Of a stretch of 32,242 nucleotides of DNA, positions 24,064-32,242 are shown in pieces. Made by a program: the position numbers and the translations under genes. Source of the DNA: DATLBY01 sp035526665 (lineage in GTDB: Bacteria > Acidobacteriota > Terriglobia > Bryobacterales > Bryobacteraceae). The notes beneath the pieces were generated by a model. That model was not told the origin of the DNA, made no database searches, and saw nothing but the letters and a program-made list of their open reading frames with translations. Position 1 is the stretch's first letter. Each line of letters begins with the position of its first letter. The DNA lies in assembly GCA_035526665.1 (NCBI GenBank), contig DATLBY010000477.1:1-32242 (forward strand). Reading direction: 5' to 3'.

Positions 24064-26508
24064 ATGAAGCTTTTAGGTCCAACTCGACACACACGGCTCA
24101 ATGAAGCCTTCGCAGTAGTGTATCTACTGCTCGGTATCTGCTTTATCCTGAGCTTGATTTCGTATCACCCACAAGATCCCTCGTTGAACACCGTGGCGAT
24201 TTCTGCCCGGCCGCTCAACCTGATCGGTAGAGTAGGCGCCGCCGTTTCCGACTACAGCCTGCAAATGGTCGGCTTCGGCTCCTTTGCCTTTCCTGTCCTG
24301 CTCATGTCGCTGGCGTGGAAGTGGCTCCGCTCGGAACCCATCCAGGCGCAATTCATCAAGCTGTTCGGCGCCGCAATGCTGATCCTGGGAACCTGCACAG
24401 CCTTCTCCTTCGGTCCTGCCTGGCGCCCGTTCGCTGGAGCTATCGCTCCCGGCGGCGTCATCGGAATCCTACTGGCCGAGTACCTGATCTCGGTACTCAA
24501 CATGACGGGCGCCATTTTGCTAACCCTGGCAGGCCTGATTCTCTCCCTGTATCTGGTATCCACCTTTTCCATGTCGAAGCTCGCTGTTTGGTTCGCCGGC
24601 CCGATCGCCTTCCTGAGAAGAAGATGGACGGAGTTTCAAAGCTGGCGCGATATGCGACGGCACAAACGAATGGAGGCCGCACGCATCCGGGCGCAGCGGC
24701 GCGAGGAGTTGCGCCGCGAACAGAAGGTGGCCGCGCGTGAGGAGAAGGCCGCCCGCCGGTCGCGGTTTGCCGATCCTGTCAGCGCTCCAAATCATCCCGA
24801 GCCGGCAGTTGAGTCCTTGGCCAATCGCCCCCCCTGGGAAGACGAACCTGCCGTGGAGGAAGACATCCCCATCCGCACTGTGGCGGAGTGGGCCCGGCAG
24901 GAGCCTGCGCCGGCACGGCCCCTCCCGCCTGAAGTCGACTCGATTCCCGTGGTTCCCTACGCCTCGGAAGAGGAACCGGTTACAAAGCCTGCGGATAGAA
25001 AGCCGCTAAAGAAGACCCGATCCTTCTTCACCATGCCGGCAACGGAGCTGCTGACCGAGCCGCAAGGCCGCGCCACCTTCGACAGCCAGGAGTTGAAGGA
25101 CATCGCAGTACGGATCAAAGCGAAGTTCGAAGAGTTCAACGTATTGGGATCCGTGGTTCAGATCAATCCCGGCCCCGTTGTGACCACCTTCGAATTCAAG
25201 CCCGAAGCGGGAGTAAAGTACAGCCGCATTACAGCGCTGACCGAGGACCTCTGTCTCGGCCTGCAGGCCGAGTCCATCCTGATCGAGCGCATTCCGGGCA
25301 AGCCGACCGTCGGCATCGAGGTGCCGAATACCAATCGGGAGGTCATCAGCCTGCGCGAGATTCTGGAGTCGGATGAATTTCTCAACTCCTCCTCCCCGCT
25401 GACTATCTCGCTCGGCAAGGACATTAGCGGCCGCATCAAAGTGGCCGCCCTGGATTCCATGCCGCACCTGCTCATTGCCGGCTCCACCGGGTCGGGCAAG
25501 AGCGTCATGCTGAACACGCTGATCATGTCGCTGCTCTACAAATCGACGCCCAACGATGTGCGGATGATCATGGTGGACCCCAAGCGCGTAGAACTGGGAA
25601 TCTACGAAGGCATTCCCCATCTGCTGACGCCCGTGATCACCGATCCGCGGAAGGCGACTAACGCCCTGCGGAACGCGGTGCTCGAGATGGAGCGGCGCTT
25701 GAAGCTGCTGGCCGCGCAAGGCGTCCGCAATATCGATCAGTACAACAAGAAGATTCGCGCTACTCAGCAAGTTCCGCGCAGCCTGTTCGAAGATAACGAA
25801 CCGGTTGCTGAAGAGCTGCAGCCGCTGCCGTACATTTTGATCCTGATCGACGAGTTGGCTGACTTGATGATGCTGGAGCGCGCCAATGTGGAAGAGTCGG
25901 TCACTCGCTTGGCGCAGATGGCCCGCGCTGTGGGCATGCACCTTGTGCTCGCCACCCAGCGCCCGAGCGTGGACGTTATCACCGGGCTGATCAAGGCAAA
26001 CTTCCCCGCCCGAATCAGTTTCCGGGTAGCGACCCGCGTGGATTCACGCACCATTCTGGACGTTATGGGTTCCGAGCACCTTCTTGGCAAGGGCGACATG
26101 CTGATGCTGCCGCCGGGCTCCTCGCGGCTCACGCGCGTCCACGCCGCCTATGTCACCGAGAATGAAATCAACAGCGTTGTAGAGTTTTGGAAGCAGCAGG
26201 CGCGGCCCGAGTACGACCAGACGTTCCTGCTGGCGCCTCCGAGTGACGAAGAGGAAGGCTCCGAGCTGGAGGAGTTCGACGGCCAGGAAGACCCGATGTA
26301 CCAGGACGCCGTACGCGTGGTTCTGGAGATGGGAAAGGCGTCCACGTCGACTCTCCAGCGGCGCTTGCGTCTCGGCTACGGGCGGGCGGCGCGAATTCTC
26401 GACATGATGCAGCGCGAGGGCATCATCGGACCTCCCGATGGCAGCAAGCCCCGCGAAGTGCTCAAGCGCCCGGACTGGCTGCAGGAGATCGACCACCAGC
26501 TCCGGTAG
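24064..26508 (+). CDS. ftsK: DNA translocase FtsK/SpoIIIE
   Basis: An 814-residue septal DNA translocase that clears chromosome termini from the division site. The N-terminal domain (about 1-185) has four or five membrane segments. A charged Arg/Glu/Pro-rich linker spans about 190-330. The motor domain carries Walker A IAGSTGSGKSVMLN, the VDPKRVELGIYEGIPHLLTP segment and Walker B LILIDELADLMM. The C-terminal gamma winged helix (about 745-805: DAVRVVLEMGKASTSTLQRR) should bind KOPS-type sequences and activate XerD. The linker is moderate in length compared with that of E. coli FtsK. It converges on pheT with a 12-base gap. Confidence 0.97.
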   Translation: MKLLGPTRHTRLNEAFAVVYLLLGICFILSLISYHPQDPSLNTVAISARPLNLIGRVGAAVSDYSLQMVGFGSFAFPVLLMSLAWKWLRSEPIQAQFIKLFGAAMLILGTCTAFSFGPAWRPFAGAIAPGGVIGILLAEYLISVLNMTGAILLTLAGLILSLYLVSTFSMSKLAVWFAGPIAFLRRRWTEFQSWRDMRRHKRMEAARIRAQRREELRREQKVAAREEKAARRSRFADPVSAPNHPEPAVESLANRPPWEDEPAVEEDIPIRTVAEWARQEPAPARPLPPEVDSIPVVPYASEEEPVTKPADRKPLKKTRSFFTMPATELLTEPQGRATFDSQELKDIAVRIKAKFEEFNVLGSVVQINPGPVVTTFEFKPEAGVKYSRITALTEDLCLGLQAESILIERIPGKPTVGIEVPNTNREVISLREILESDEFLNSSSPLTISLGKDISGRIKVAALDSMPHLLIAGSTGSGKSVMLNTLIMSLLYKSTPNDVRMIMVDPKRVELGIYEGIPHLLTPVITDPRKATNALRNAVLEMERRLKLLAAQGVRNIDQYNKKIRATQQVPRSLFEDNEPVAEELQPLPYILILIDELADLMMLERANVEESVTRLAQMARAVGMHLVLATQRPSVDVITGLIKANFPARISFRVATRVDSRTILDVMGSEHLLGKGDMLMLPPGSSRLTRVHAAYVTENEINSVVEFWKQQARPEYDQTFLLAPPSDEEEGSELEEFDGQEDPMYQDAVRVVLEMGKASTSTLQRRLRLGYGRAARILDMMQREGIIGPPDGSKPREVLKRPDWLQEIDHQLR

Positions 26509-26512
26509 ACTG

Positions 26513-26533
26513 GCTGCGGCTCACACCCGCAGC
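26513..26533. terminator. Possible bidirectional terminator between ftsK and pheT
   Basis: A 7-bp GC-rich stem (GCTGCGG at 26513-26519 with CCGCAGC at 26527-26533) has a 7-base loop in the short gap between convergent genes and overlaps the last codons of pheT. No T run follows. Confidence 0.4.
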
Positions 26534-28845
26534 TCGTAACCCTTGGCGCGCAATCCCTCGATCATCTCCGATCGCATGCGTCCTACCTCTTCCGAGGAGA
26601 GCGTGCGGTCCGGCGCGGCCACCGTCACCTTGTACGACAGGCTCCGCCGGCCGTCTGGCAGAGTGAACTCCCGCACGAACTCCACCGTCTCTAACTCCGG
26701 TCCCGCTAGCTCTTGCAGGTGATTCTGCACCACGCCGGCTGGTTCCCGCGCGCCCGCTACCACGGAAAGGTCAAATCCGCTCGCCGGAAAACGCCGGATG
26801 GGACGGTATCGCCGCGTCTCAGCTCGCAGGCTGTACAGCGTGTCCACATCCAGATCCAGAATTGCCGCCCTGCCGTGTTTCAGCAGCGAGGGGTGAAGCT
26901 CGAATAGGCGCCCAACTTCCCTGCCCTGCAGCCGCAGCGCTGCGGTGCGTTTCGGGTGCTCGTAGGGACGCGCTTCCGTCCCGGTCACTGCCAGCCTTCC
27001 GTCCAGGCTCAAGGCAAGGGCTTTCAACTCAAAAAGGTGGTCCGCCGAGCTGCTGCCGCGGCTGTACACAGCCGCAGCCACGTGGGTAATTTCGTTTGGC
27101 AGTCCGCCTGGCTGCTTGTGAATCTCGCGGCCGATCTCAAAGAGCCGGAAGGAGTCGGAATACTTGCTGTTCTCGACGATGTTTTTCCAAATGCCCGGCA
27201 CGAGGCTCATCCGCAAAAGACTCTGGTCCGCTGCGATCGGATTCGCAACAGCCGCATGCTCCTCCACCGCCAGCGAAAACTGGCGCACCACGTCTTCGCT
27301 GAGGAACGAGTAGTTGTAGACCTCATCGAACCCCTGCGCCGCCACAAGTTGCCTCAGCTCGTGATGAAATGCGCGTTCGGGATTCGGCGGCGGCACGCTG
27401 GCCGGTAGCGCGGGAGGCACCGGCGCGATTGAATCGTACCCGATCATCCGGCCGACCTCTTCCACCAGATCTTCTTTTATGGAAATGTCCTTGGTGCTGC
27501 GCCAGCTCGGAACCGACACCAGAAAGGCTCGAGCCTCGGTCTCCTCCACGCCAAACTCCAGGGATTCCAGAATGGATCGTACCTGGGGGGCGTCCACCCG
27601 GCGGCCTAATTTTCGATTCAGCCAATCGAGCGGCAGGTGGATTCGCGGAACTCCCGCCAACTCCTGTTTCTGATCGGCGAGCCCGCCGGCGATCCGGATC
27701 CCGGGCGAAACTTCCCGCAGCAGTTCCACGGCGCGCGCCAAGCCGCGCACGGTGTTATTCGCATCCTGCGATTTTTCGAACCGCATTGAAGCGTCGGTCC
27801 TCAGCCTCAGGGAGGAAGACGTTTTGCGCACGCTACCGGCGTGGAAGCACGCGCTTTCCAGCACAAAGCGCGTAGTAGCGGGGCTGATGGCGCTGTCCAT
27901 CCCGCCGATCACCCCCGCCAGCGCGATGGGGCCACTCGCGTCCGCGATCACCAAGTTCGACGGATTCAGCTGGTAGCTCTCATCATTCAGCGCATGCAGC
28001 CGCTCGCCGCCGCGAGCGTTTCGCACGAAAATAGTGGAGCCCCGCAGCTTATCGGCATCGAAGGCGTGCATGGGCTGGGACAACTCCGCCATCACATAAT
28101 TCGTCACGTCCACAATGTTGTTGATCGGATTCAGCCCGATGGCCTGGAGGCGGTACTGCAGCCATAGGGGCGATGGCTTGACGCTCACATTCTCGAAAAC
28201 CAGCGCGCTATACCGCTGGCAGAGGTTCGCATCTTCCACCGATATTCCGATGCCGGCTTCACCGTCCGGCAAACAGCTCAACTTCACGGGATCGAGCAGG
28301 CGCCGGCCGGCGATCGCCGCCACTTCCCGCGCCATCCCGTGGTGTCCCCACAAGTCGGGGCGATGCGTCAGCGATTTATTGTCGATTTCGATGATGGTAT
28401 CGGGCGCACAGCCGAGATCCGCCGCCGGTTCCAGTTCCAGTTCGAGGATTCCCGCCTGATCCCGGTTCAGGCCAAGCTCGGCACCGCTGGCCAGCATGCC
28501 CTCGCTCTCTATGCCGCTGATGCGGACCTTACGAATTTCCCGTCCGTCCAGTACGGCGCCGCTTGGCACATAGGCAGTGACCATGCCCGCGCGGCAATTG
28601 GGCGCTCCGCACACCACCGTCTTGCTACCCAGATCACCCGCGTCCACAATGGCTTTGCGGTTCTTGCTGCCTTCAATCGGCTCCACGGTCAGAACCCGGG
28701 CCGCGCGAACCTGCCGGAAATGTTCTCCCACGGAGTGAGTGCCCTCACTCTCCGCGGTCTTCATGGTGATCAGGCGGCTGAGCTCGGCGGGGTCGCTTTT
28801 GAGCCCGTCCACCAGCTCACAAATCCAGTTGTAGGAGAAATGCAC
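26521..28845 (-). CDS. pheT: Phenylalanine-tRNA ligase beta subunit
   Basis: The 774-residue beta subunit of the heterotetrameric PheRS, which charges tRNA-Phe. Domains in order: the tRNA-binding EMAP-like domain (about 40-150, with GLNRDQAGILELEL after it), the B3/B4 editing domain (about 215-380, with LNPINNIVDVTNYVM), B5 (about 405-475), the catalytic-like core (about 490-660), and the C-terminal FDX-ACB anticodon-binding domain (about 680-774, ending GYELRV). Its length is normal. It follows pheS by 16 bases and is the last gene of the minus-strand operon. Confidence 0.98.
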   Translation of the reverse strand: MHFSYNWICELVDGLKSDPAELSRLITMKTAESEGTHSVGEHFRQVRAARVLTVEPIEGSKNRKAIVDAGDLGSKTVVCGAPNCRAGMVTAYVPSGAVLDGREIRKVRISGIESEGMLASGAELGLNRDQAGILELELEPAADLGCAPDTIIEIDNKSLTHRPDLWGHHGMAREVAAIAGRRLLDPVKLSCLPDGEAGIGISVEDANLCQRYSALVFENVSVKPSPLWLQYRLQAIGLNPINNIVDVTNYVMAELSQPMHAFDADKLRGSTIFVRNARGGERLHALNDESYQLNPSNLVIADASGPIALAGVIGGMDSAISPATTRFVLESACFHAGSVRKTSSSLRLRTDASMRFEKSQDANNTVRGLARAVELLREVSPGIRIAGGLADQKQELAGVPRIHLPLDWLNRKLGRRVDAPQVRSILESLEFGVEETEARAFLVSVPSWRSTKDISIKEDLVEEVGRMIGYDSIAPVPPALPASVPPPNPERAFHHELRQLVAAQGFDEVYNYSFLSEDVVRQFSLAVEEHAAVANPIAADQSLLRMSLVPGIWKNIVENSKYSDSFRLFEIGREIHKQPGGLPNEITHVAAAVYSRGSSSADHLFELKALALSLDGRLAVTGTEARPYEHPKRTAALRLQGREVGRLFELHPSLLKHGRAAILDLDVDTLYSLRAETRRYRPIRRFPASGFDLSVVAGAREPAGVVQNHLQELAGPELETVEFVREFTLPDGRRSLSYKVTVAAPDRTLSSEEVGRMRSEMIEGLRAKGYELRV

Positions 28846-28861
28846 GTGTGTTTTTAAAACC

Positions 28862-29878
28862 TCAGAACTGTTTCACGAAGCGGAGATCGCCGCTCTGGAG
28901 CCAGCGGATATCGTCGATGCCATACCGCATCATCACCAGCCTGGTTAGCCCCAGCCCGAAGGCAAAGCCGTTCCAGACCTCGGGATCGATGCCGGCCATT
29001 TTCAGCACGTTCGGGTGCACCAGCCCGCAGGGAAGCAGCTCCACCCAGCCGCTCTGCTTGCATACCGGACAGCCGGGACCGCCGCAGATCAGACACTGAA
29101 TATCCAGCTCGAATCCGGGCTCGACGAAAGGGAAATACCCGGGTCTCAGCCGCACCGTCACTTCGCGTTGGAAGACGGCGCTCAGCAGCGTCTTCATGAA
29201 GTAGATCAGATTCGCGATGGAAACATCGCGATCGATCATCATCCCTTCCAGTTGATAGAAGGTATGCTCATGCGAGGCGTCCACCTCTTCGTTCCGGAAC
29301 ACCCGGCCGGGCGCGATCATGCGAAGCGGCGGCCCCAGCTTCTTCATGCCTCGAATCTGCACCGGCGAGGTATGCGTTCGCAGCAACTGCCCCGGGCCGA
29401 GCCAAAATGTGTCCTGCATATCCCGGGCGGGATGATCCGGGGGAATGTTCAGCGCATCGAAATTGTTGAACTCGGTCTCCACCTCGGGCCCATCCAGCAC
29501 AGTGAAGCCCATGGACAGGAAGAGCTGCTCGATCTCTTCCTGAATTTGCGTAATCGGGTGAAGCCGCCCCGGCCGCGGACCCGGCGCTGGAAGGGTGAGG
29601 TCGACCCATTCGGCCTCCAACTGGAGAGCCATCTGCTCGGACTCAAATTGCACCTTGCGGGCGTCCAGAGCCGACTCGAGCGCTTGCTTGGCCGCATTCA
29701 GCGTGCGCCCTACGCTGGCCCGCTCCTCCGCCGACAACTGCGCCATCGTCTTGCTCAGCTGTGCCAGCGATCCCTTGCGCCCGAGAACCTCCACGCGGAC
29801 CGCTTCCAATGTCTCGGCGTCCGGGGCTGAATGGATTCGGTGTAGCGTCTGTTCTGCCAGTTCGTCCAGGGTGGGCAT
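28862..29878 (-). CDS. pheS: Phenylalanine-tRNA ligase alpha subunit
   Basis: The 338-residue catalytic alpha subunit of PheRS. It begins with a coiled-coil tRNA-binding arm (about 1-90, including VEVLGRKGSLAQLSK). The class II catalytic core follows, with GPEVETEFNNFDALNIPPDH, the RTHTSPVQIR segment, the EGMMIDRDVSIANL region and motif 3 in FGLGLTRLVMMRYGIDD. Its ATG abuts the stop of the ankyrin gene (TAG then ATG), which suggests translational coupling. Confidence 0.98.
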   Translation of the reverse strand: MPTLDELAEQTLHRIHSAPDAETLEAVRVEVLGRKGSLAQLSKTMAQLSAEERASVGRTLNAAKQALESALDARKVQFESEQMALQLEAEWVDLTLPAPGPRPGRLHPITQIQEEIEQLFLSMGFTVLDGPEVETEFNNFDALNIPPDHPARDMQDTFWLGPGQLLRTHTSPVQIRGMKKLGPPLRMIAPGRVFRNEEVDASHEHTFYQLEGMMIDRDVSIANLIYFMKTLLSAVFQREVTVRLRPGYFPFVEPGFELDIQCLICGGPGCPVCKQSGWVELLPCGLVHPNVLKMAGIDPEVWNGFAFGLGLTRLVMMRYGIDDIRWLQSGDLRFVKQF

Positions 29879-30352
29879 CTAAAATTTCAACTTCAACAAA
29901 TCGGCAATTTGGGAGTGATTCTTTTCCATTGCGAGGGATAAGGAAGTTCTGTCGTCATCGCTGGTTAGATCCGGATTGCCGCCATGCGCCAGCAGTAGTT
30001 TCATTAGTTCAGTGTTGCCCGAGGCAGCCGCCGCATGCAGCGCGGTCCAACCGCCGTGCTGCGCTGCATTTACGTCACTTCCGTGCGCCAGCAGGACGGA
30101 GATCGCCGCTATGTGCCCTCCGGCCGCAGCCGCATGGATGGGCGTATTGTTCATGGTATTAGCTGACCGCAGATGGACGTCGGCCCCGTTCGCCAACAGC
30201 ACTTCGGCGGTGGCCGCATGACCGTAATAGGCAGCCAGGTGCAGCGCGGTCCAACCATCGGCCCGGTGAGCGTTAACCGAGCTCCGGCTCTCCGCCAGCA
30301 GCGCAATGACACGCTCGGTGTCGCCTTTTTCCGCGGCGCTGAATAAGTCCAT
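29879..30352 (-). CDS. Small ankyrin-repeat protein
   Basis: A 157-residue protein made almost wholly of ankyrin repeats, with four or five units. Two consensus lines are DGWTALHLAAYYGHAATAEV and GGWTALHAAAASGNTELMKL, each with the TALHxAA and LLxxGAD-type features. No signal peptide or membrane segment is present, so it is probably a cytoplasmic protein-binding module. The gene lies 9 bases after the conserved unknown gene and directly abuts pheS, so it is probably in the pheST transcript. Its partner is unknown. Confidence 0.9.
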   Translation of the reverse strand: MDLFSAAEKGDTERVIALLAESRSSVNAHRADGWTALHLAAYYGHAATAEVLLANGADVHLRSANTMNNTPIHAAAAGGHIAAISVLLAHGSDVNAAQHGGWTALHAAAASGNTELMKLLLAHGGNPDLTSDDDRTSLSLAMEKNHSQIADLLKLKF

Positions 30353-30361
30353 CGCGTCGTC

Positions 30362-30829
30362 CTAGGCTGGGATTGCCGCCGGCTTGAAGACCTCGTCGGC
30401 TTTCGTCAGTTCCCAGTTCAGATGATTGATGTAGAACAACAGCACGGCCTCGGGGTATTGGCCGCGAAATTTATCAAAGGCGCGCTGCTGCCAGCCTTCT
30501 GTAAGTTTACCGGTCACATCCAGGTCCTTGGCGAAAAATCCATCCTCATGCGGGATTTCCAGGAAATCCAGCATCGCCCGGATCATGTCCAGGTGCGACA
30601 CCAGAATGGTCTGCGCAACATCGGTGGCGAACTCCTCCTCCTCCGTCAGGCGCGTCCAGAGGCGCGGAGCGGCCTTTCGTAAGGTCTCGGAGTTGAGCTT
30701 GTTCATGTGGAAACGAAGCTTCACGCGCTCGTAGAGCTGAAAAGTCTTCAGCTTTCCAATGGACACGCTGCGCAGGAGTTGCTCGAACGTGGACTCCCCG
30801 AGTGCCCGAAAGATATCTGAAAGCTGCAT
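30362..30829 (-). CDS. Conserved protein of unknown function
   Basis: A 155-residue protein that I cannot assign. It is soluble and mainly helical. The opening MQLSDIFRALGESTFEQLLR and a stretch with RVKLRFHMNKLNSETLRKA look like a fold that handles other macromolecules, but no motif is diagnostic. The ATG at 30829 is favoured because the frame's upstream extension (to 30919) overlaps the region before purA. No strong ribosome site is visible. It heads the ankyrin-pheS-pheT run and is divergent from purA, with 82 bases between the two starts. Confidence 0.65.
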   Translation of the reverse strand: MQLSDIFRALGESTFEQLLRSVSIGKLKTFQLYERVKLRFHMNKLNSETLRKAAPRLWTRLTEEEEFATDVAQTILVSHLDMIRAMLDFLEIPHEDGFFAKDLDVTGKLTEGWQQRAFDKFRGQYPEAVLLFYINHLNWELTKADEVFKPAAIPA

Positions 30830-30911
30830 CTTTTCGAGGTTAACATACCGCCCTTGCGCTACAATTAAAAGTTTTGGGCTTACTTCTAATGCAAAAGACA
30901 GCGGTGCGGCA

Positions 30912-32219
30912 ATGAGCAATGTGATTGTCCTGGGCGCTCAATGGGGCGATGAAGGGAAAGGGAAGATGGTCGACCTTTTCTCAGACCGGTTCCATGTGGT
31001 TGCCCGTTACCAGGGAGGCCACAACGCGGGTCACACCGTTTATATCGGGGAAAAGAAATTCGTCCTCAAGCTCATCCCGAGCGGCATTCTCCGCCCGGGA
31101 GTGAAAGCCGTGATCGGCAACGGGGTAGTGATCGATCCCGCTGCCCTCATTGAGGAAATGGATATGCTGGTGGCGGCGGGCGTGGATGTGCAATCGCAGC
31201 TCCTGATCAGCAGCCGGGCCCACGTAATTTTTCCCTTTCATCGGCTGGTGGAGAAATTGTCCGAGGGACGCGAGGGTCGGGTGGCGATCGGCACTACTTC
31301 GCGCGGCATCGGACCCAGCTATGAGGACAAAATCGCGCGCCGGGGCATTCGCGTCGCCGATCTGCTCGATTCCCCCGATTTCGAGCAGATGTACGCCGAT
31401 CTGGCCGACGACAAAGAGACTATCGCGCGCGCTTTCCACATCGAAAATACGATTGACTTTCTGAAAACTCGCGAGAAATATCGCGAATACGCCGAGCGGC
31501 TGAAGCCGCTAGTCTGCGATACCTGTTATTTCCTGAATGAGCAGATCGCGGCCGGCAAGAGCGTCCTCTTCGAGGGCGCGCAGGGAACCATGCTCGACAT
31601 CGATCACGGGACTTATCCCTTTGTGACATCCTCCAGCGCATCCGCCGGCGGCGCCTGCACCGGGACGGGAGTTCCCCCGCAGAAAATTGACGGCGTTATT
31701 GGAGTTTCCAAGGCTTACATTACCCGTGTAGGTGCCGGTCCTTTTCCCTCTGAAGCCGACGGTCCCGTGGCGGATGAAATCCGGAAACAGGGCAAGGAAT
31801 TCGGCTCGGTGACAGGCCGCCCCCGGCGGTGCGGCTGGTTCGATGTCCCTCTGTTGCGCTACACGGCGATGGTAAACGGATTTGACAGCCTGATTATCAC
31901 TAAACTGGATGTGCTCGACAGCCTGGAGGAGATTCCCGTCTGTGTCGCCTACCAACTGGACGGCCGCGAGGAATCGAAGATGCCCGCCACCAATCTTCAG
32001 TTGGAGCGGCTACAGCCGGTCTATGAGAAACTGCCGGGCTGGAAAACCAGCACTCGTGGCATCTCCAATATCGGCGACTTGCCTCCTGCTGCCCGCGTTT
32101 ACCTGGAGTTCCTGCAGGAGCGCTCCGGCGTAGAGGTCGGGTGCGTCTCGACCGGCCCCGAAAGAACCGAAACCATGGTTATCCCCTCCTCGAGGCTGGC
32201 TGAGCTGATCGGAGCCTAA
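30912..32219 (+). CDS. purA: Adenylosuccinate synthetase
   Basis: The enzyme that makes adenylosuccinate from IMP, aspartate and GTP on the way to AMP. It has 435 residues, the normal length. Hallmarks are the GTP-binding VLGAQWGDEGKGKMVD at the start, ARYQGGHNAGHTVY, GNGVVIDPAALIEEM, the VGAGPFPSEAD segment and TGRPRRCGWFD. I chose the ATG at 30912 because the GAQWGDEGKGK loop begins within eight residues; the frame is open to 30759, but that part is antisense to the divergent gene. A weak hairpin follows the stop. Confidence 0.98.
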   Translation: MSNVIVLGAQWGDEGKGKMVDLFSDRFHVVARYQGGHNAGHTVYIGEKKFVLKLIPSGILRPGVKAVIGNGVVIDPAALIEEMDMLVAAGVDVQSQLLISSRAHVIFPFHRLVEKLSEGREGRVAIGTTSRGIGPSYEDKIARRGIRVADLLDSPDFEQMYADLADDKETIARAFHIENTIDFLKTREKYREYAERLKPLVCDTCYFLNEQIAAGKSVLFEGAQGTMLDIDHGTYPFVTSSSASAGGACTGTGVPPQKIDGVIGVSKAYITRVGAGPFPSEADGPVADEIRKQGKEFGSVTGRPRRCGWFDVPLLRYTAMVNGFDSLIITKLDVLDSLEEIPVCVAYQLDGREESKMPATNLQLERLQPVYEKLPGWKTSTRGISNIGDLPPAARVYLEFLQERSGVEVGCVSTGPERTETMVIPSSRLAELIGA

Positions 32220-32220
32220 T

Positions 32221-32240
32221 TTACCGGGTCTACCTGGTAA
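32221..32240 (+). terminator. Possible purA terminator, cut by the window end
   Basis: An 8-bp stem (TTACCGGG with CCTGGTAA, one G-T pair) and a 4-base loop begin right after the purA stop. The window ends two bases later, so any T run cannot be seen. Confidence 0.4.
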
Positions 32241-32242
32241 CC

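Overview
The window reads as a stretch of bacterial chromosome, most likely from an Acidobacteriota member of the Solibacter/Bryobacter type. That placement is inference. It rests on moderately high GC, a secreted SpoIVB-type S55 protein paired with a beta-propeller protein, a Tat-exported ceramidase-like protein, and a family of small stress proteins. No rRNA or other decisive taxonomic marker is present. Almost all sequence is coding, with short gaps.

Bases 1-7715 hold a general-stress and envelope-stress neighbourhood: an SRPBCC protein, an NADP-type short-chain dehydrogenase, two tandem YflT-like/glycine-zipper proteins, a DUF1328 micro-membrane protein, the NHEJ protein Ku, and a minus-strand run of GlsB/YeaQ membrane protein, YciE-type ferritin-like protein, ECF-like sigma factor, SYLF-domain lipid-binding protein and an exported glycine-zipper protein. 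Several clear hairpins separate or end these transcripts.

A tRNA-Ser(TGA) at 8050-8139 is followed by the clearest accessory region. The last 23 bases of the tRNA region (8119-8141) recur exactly at 10820-10842. The 2.7 kb between the two copies holds only three overlapping or closely packed genes: a Vsr mismatch endonuclease, a C5-cytosine methyltransferase and an Eco29kI-family GIY-YIG restriction endonuclease. There is no integrase. I read this as a minimal tRNA-integrated restriction-modification island with predicted CCGCGG specificity.

Bases 10881-21745 hold a Tat-exported ceramidase-like protein, a large SF1 (UvrD-like) helicase with a RelE-like N-terminus and a helical-repeat C-terminus, a DUF2383 four-helix protein, an exosortase/EpsI pair, and a translationally coupled pair made of an S55 (SpoIVB-like) protein and a secreted beta-propeller protein. 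Bases 21750-32219 are core genes: pyruvate kinase, UppP, FtsK, then on the minus strand an operon of conserved unknown, ankyrin protein, PheS and PheT, and finally PurA on the plus strand.

The main points of interest are the integrase-less tRNA-Ser R-M island, the reversed order of the S55 motifs, the RelE-like/helicase fusion, and hairpins lying directly before ribosome binding sites in the stress cluster.
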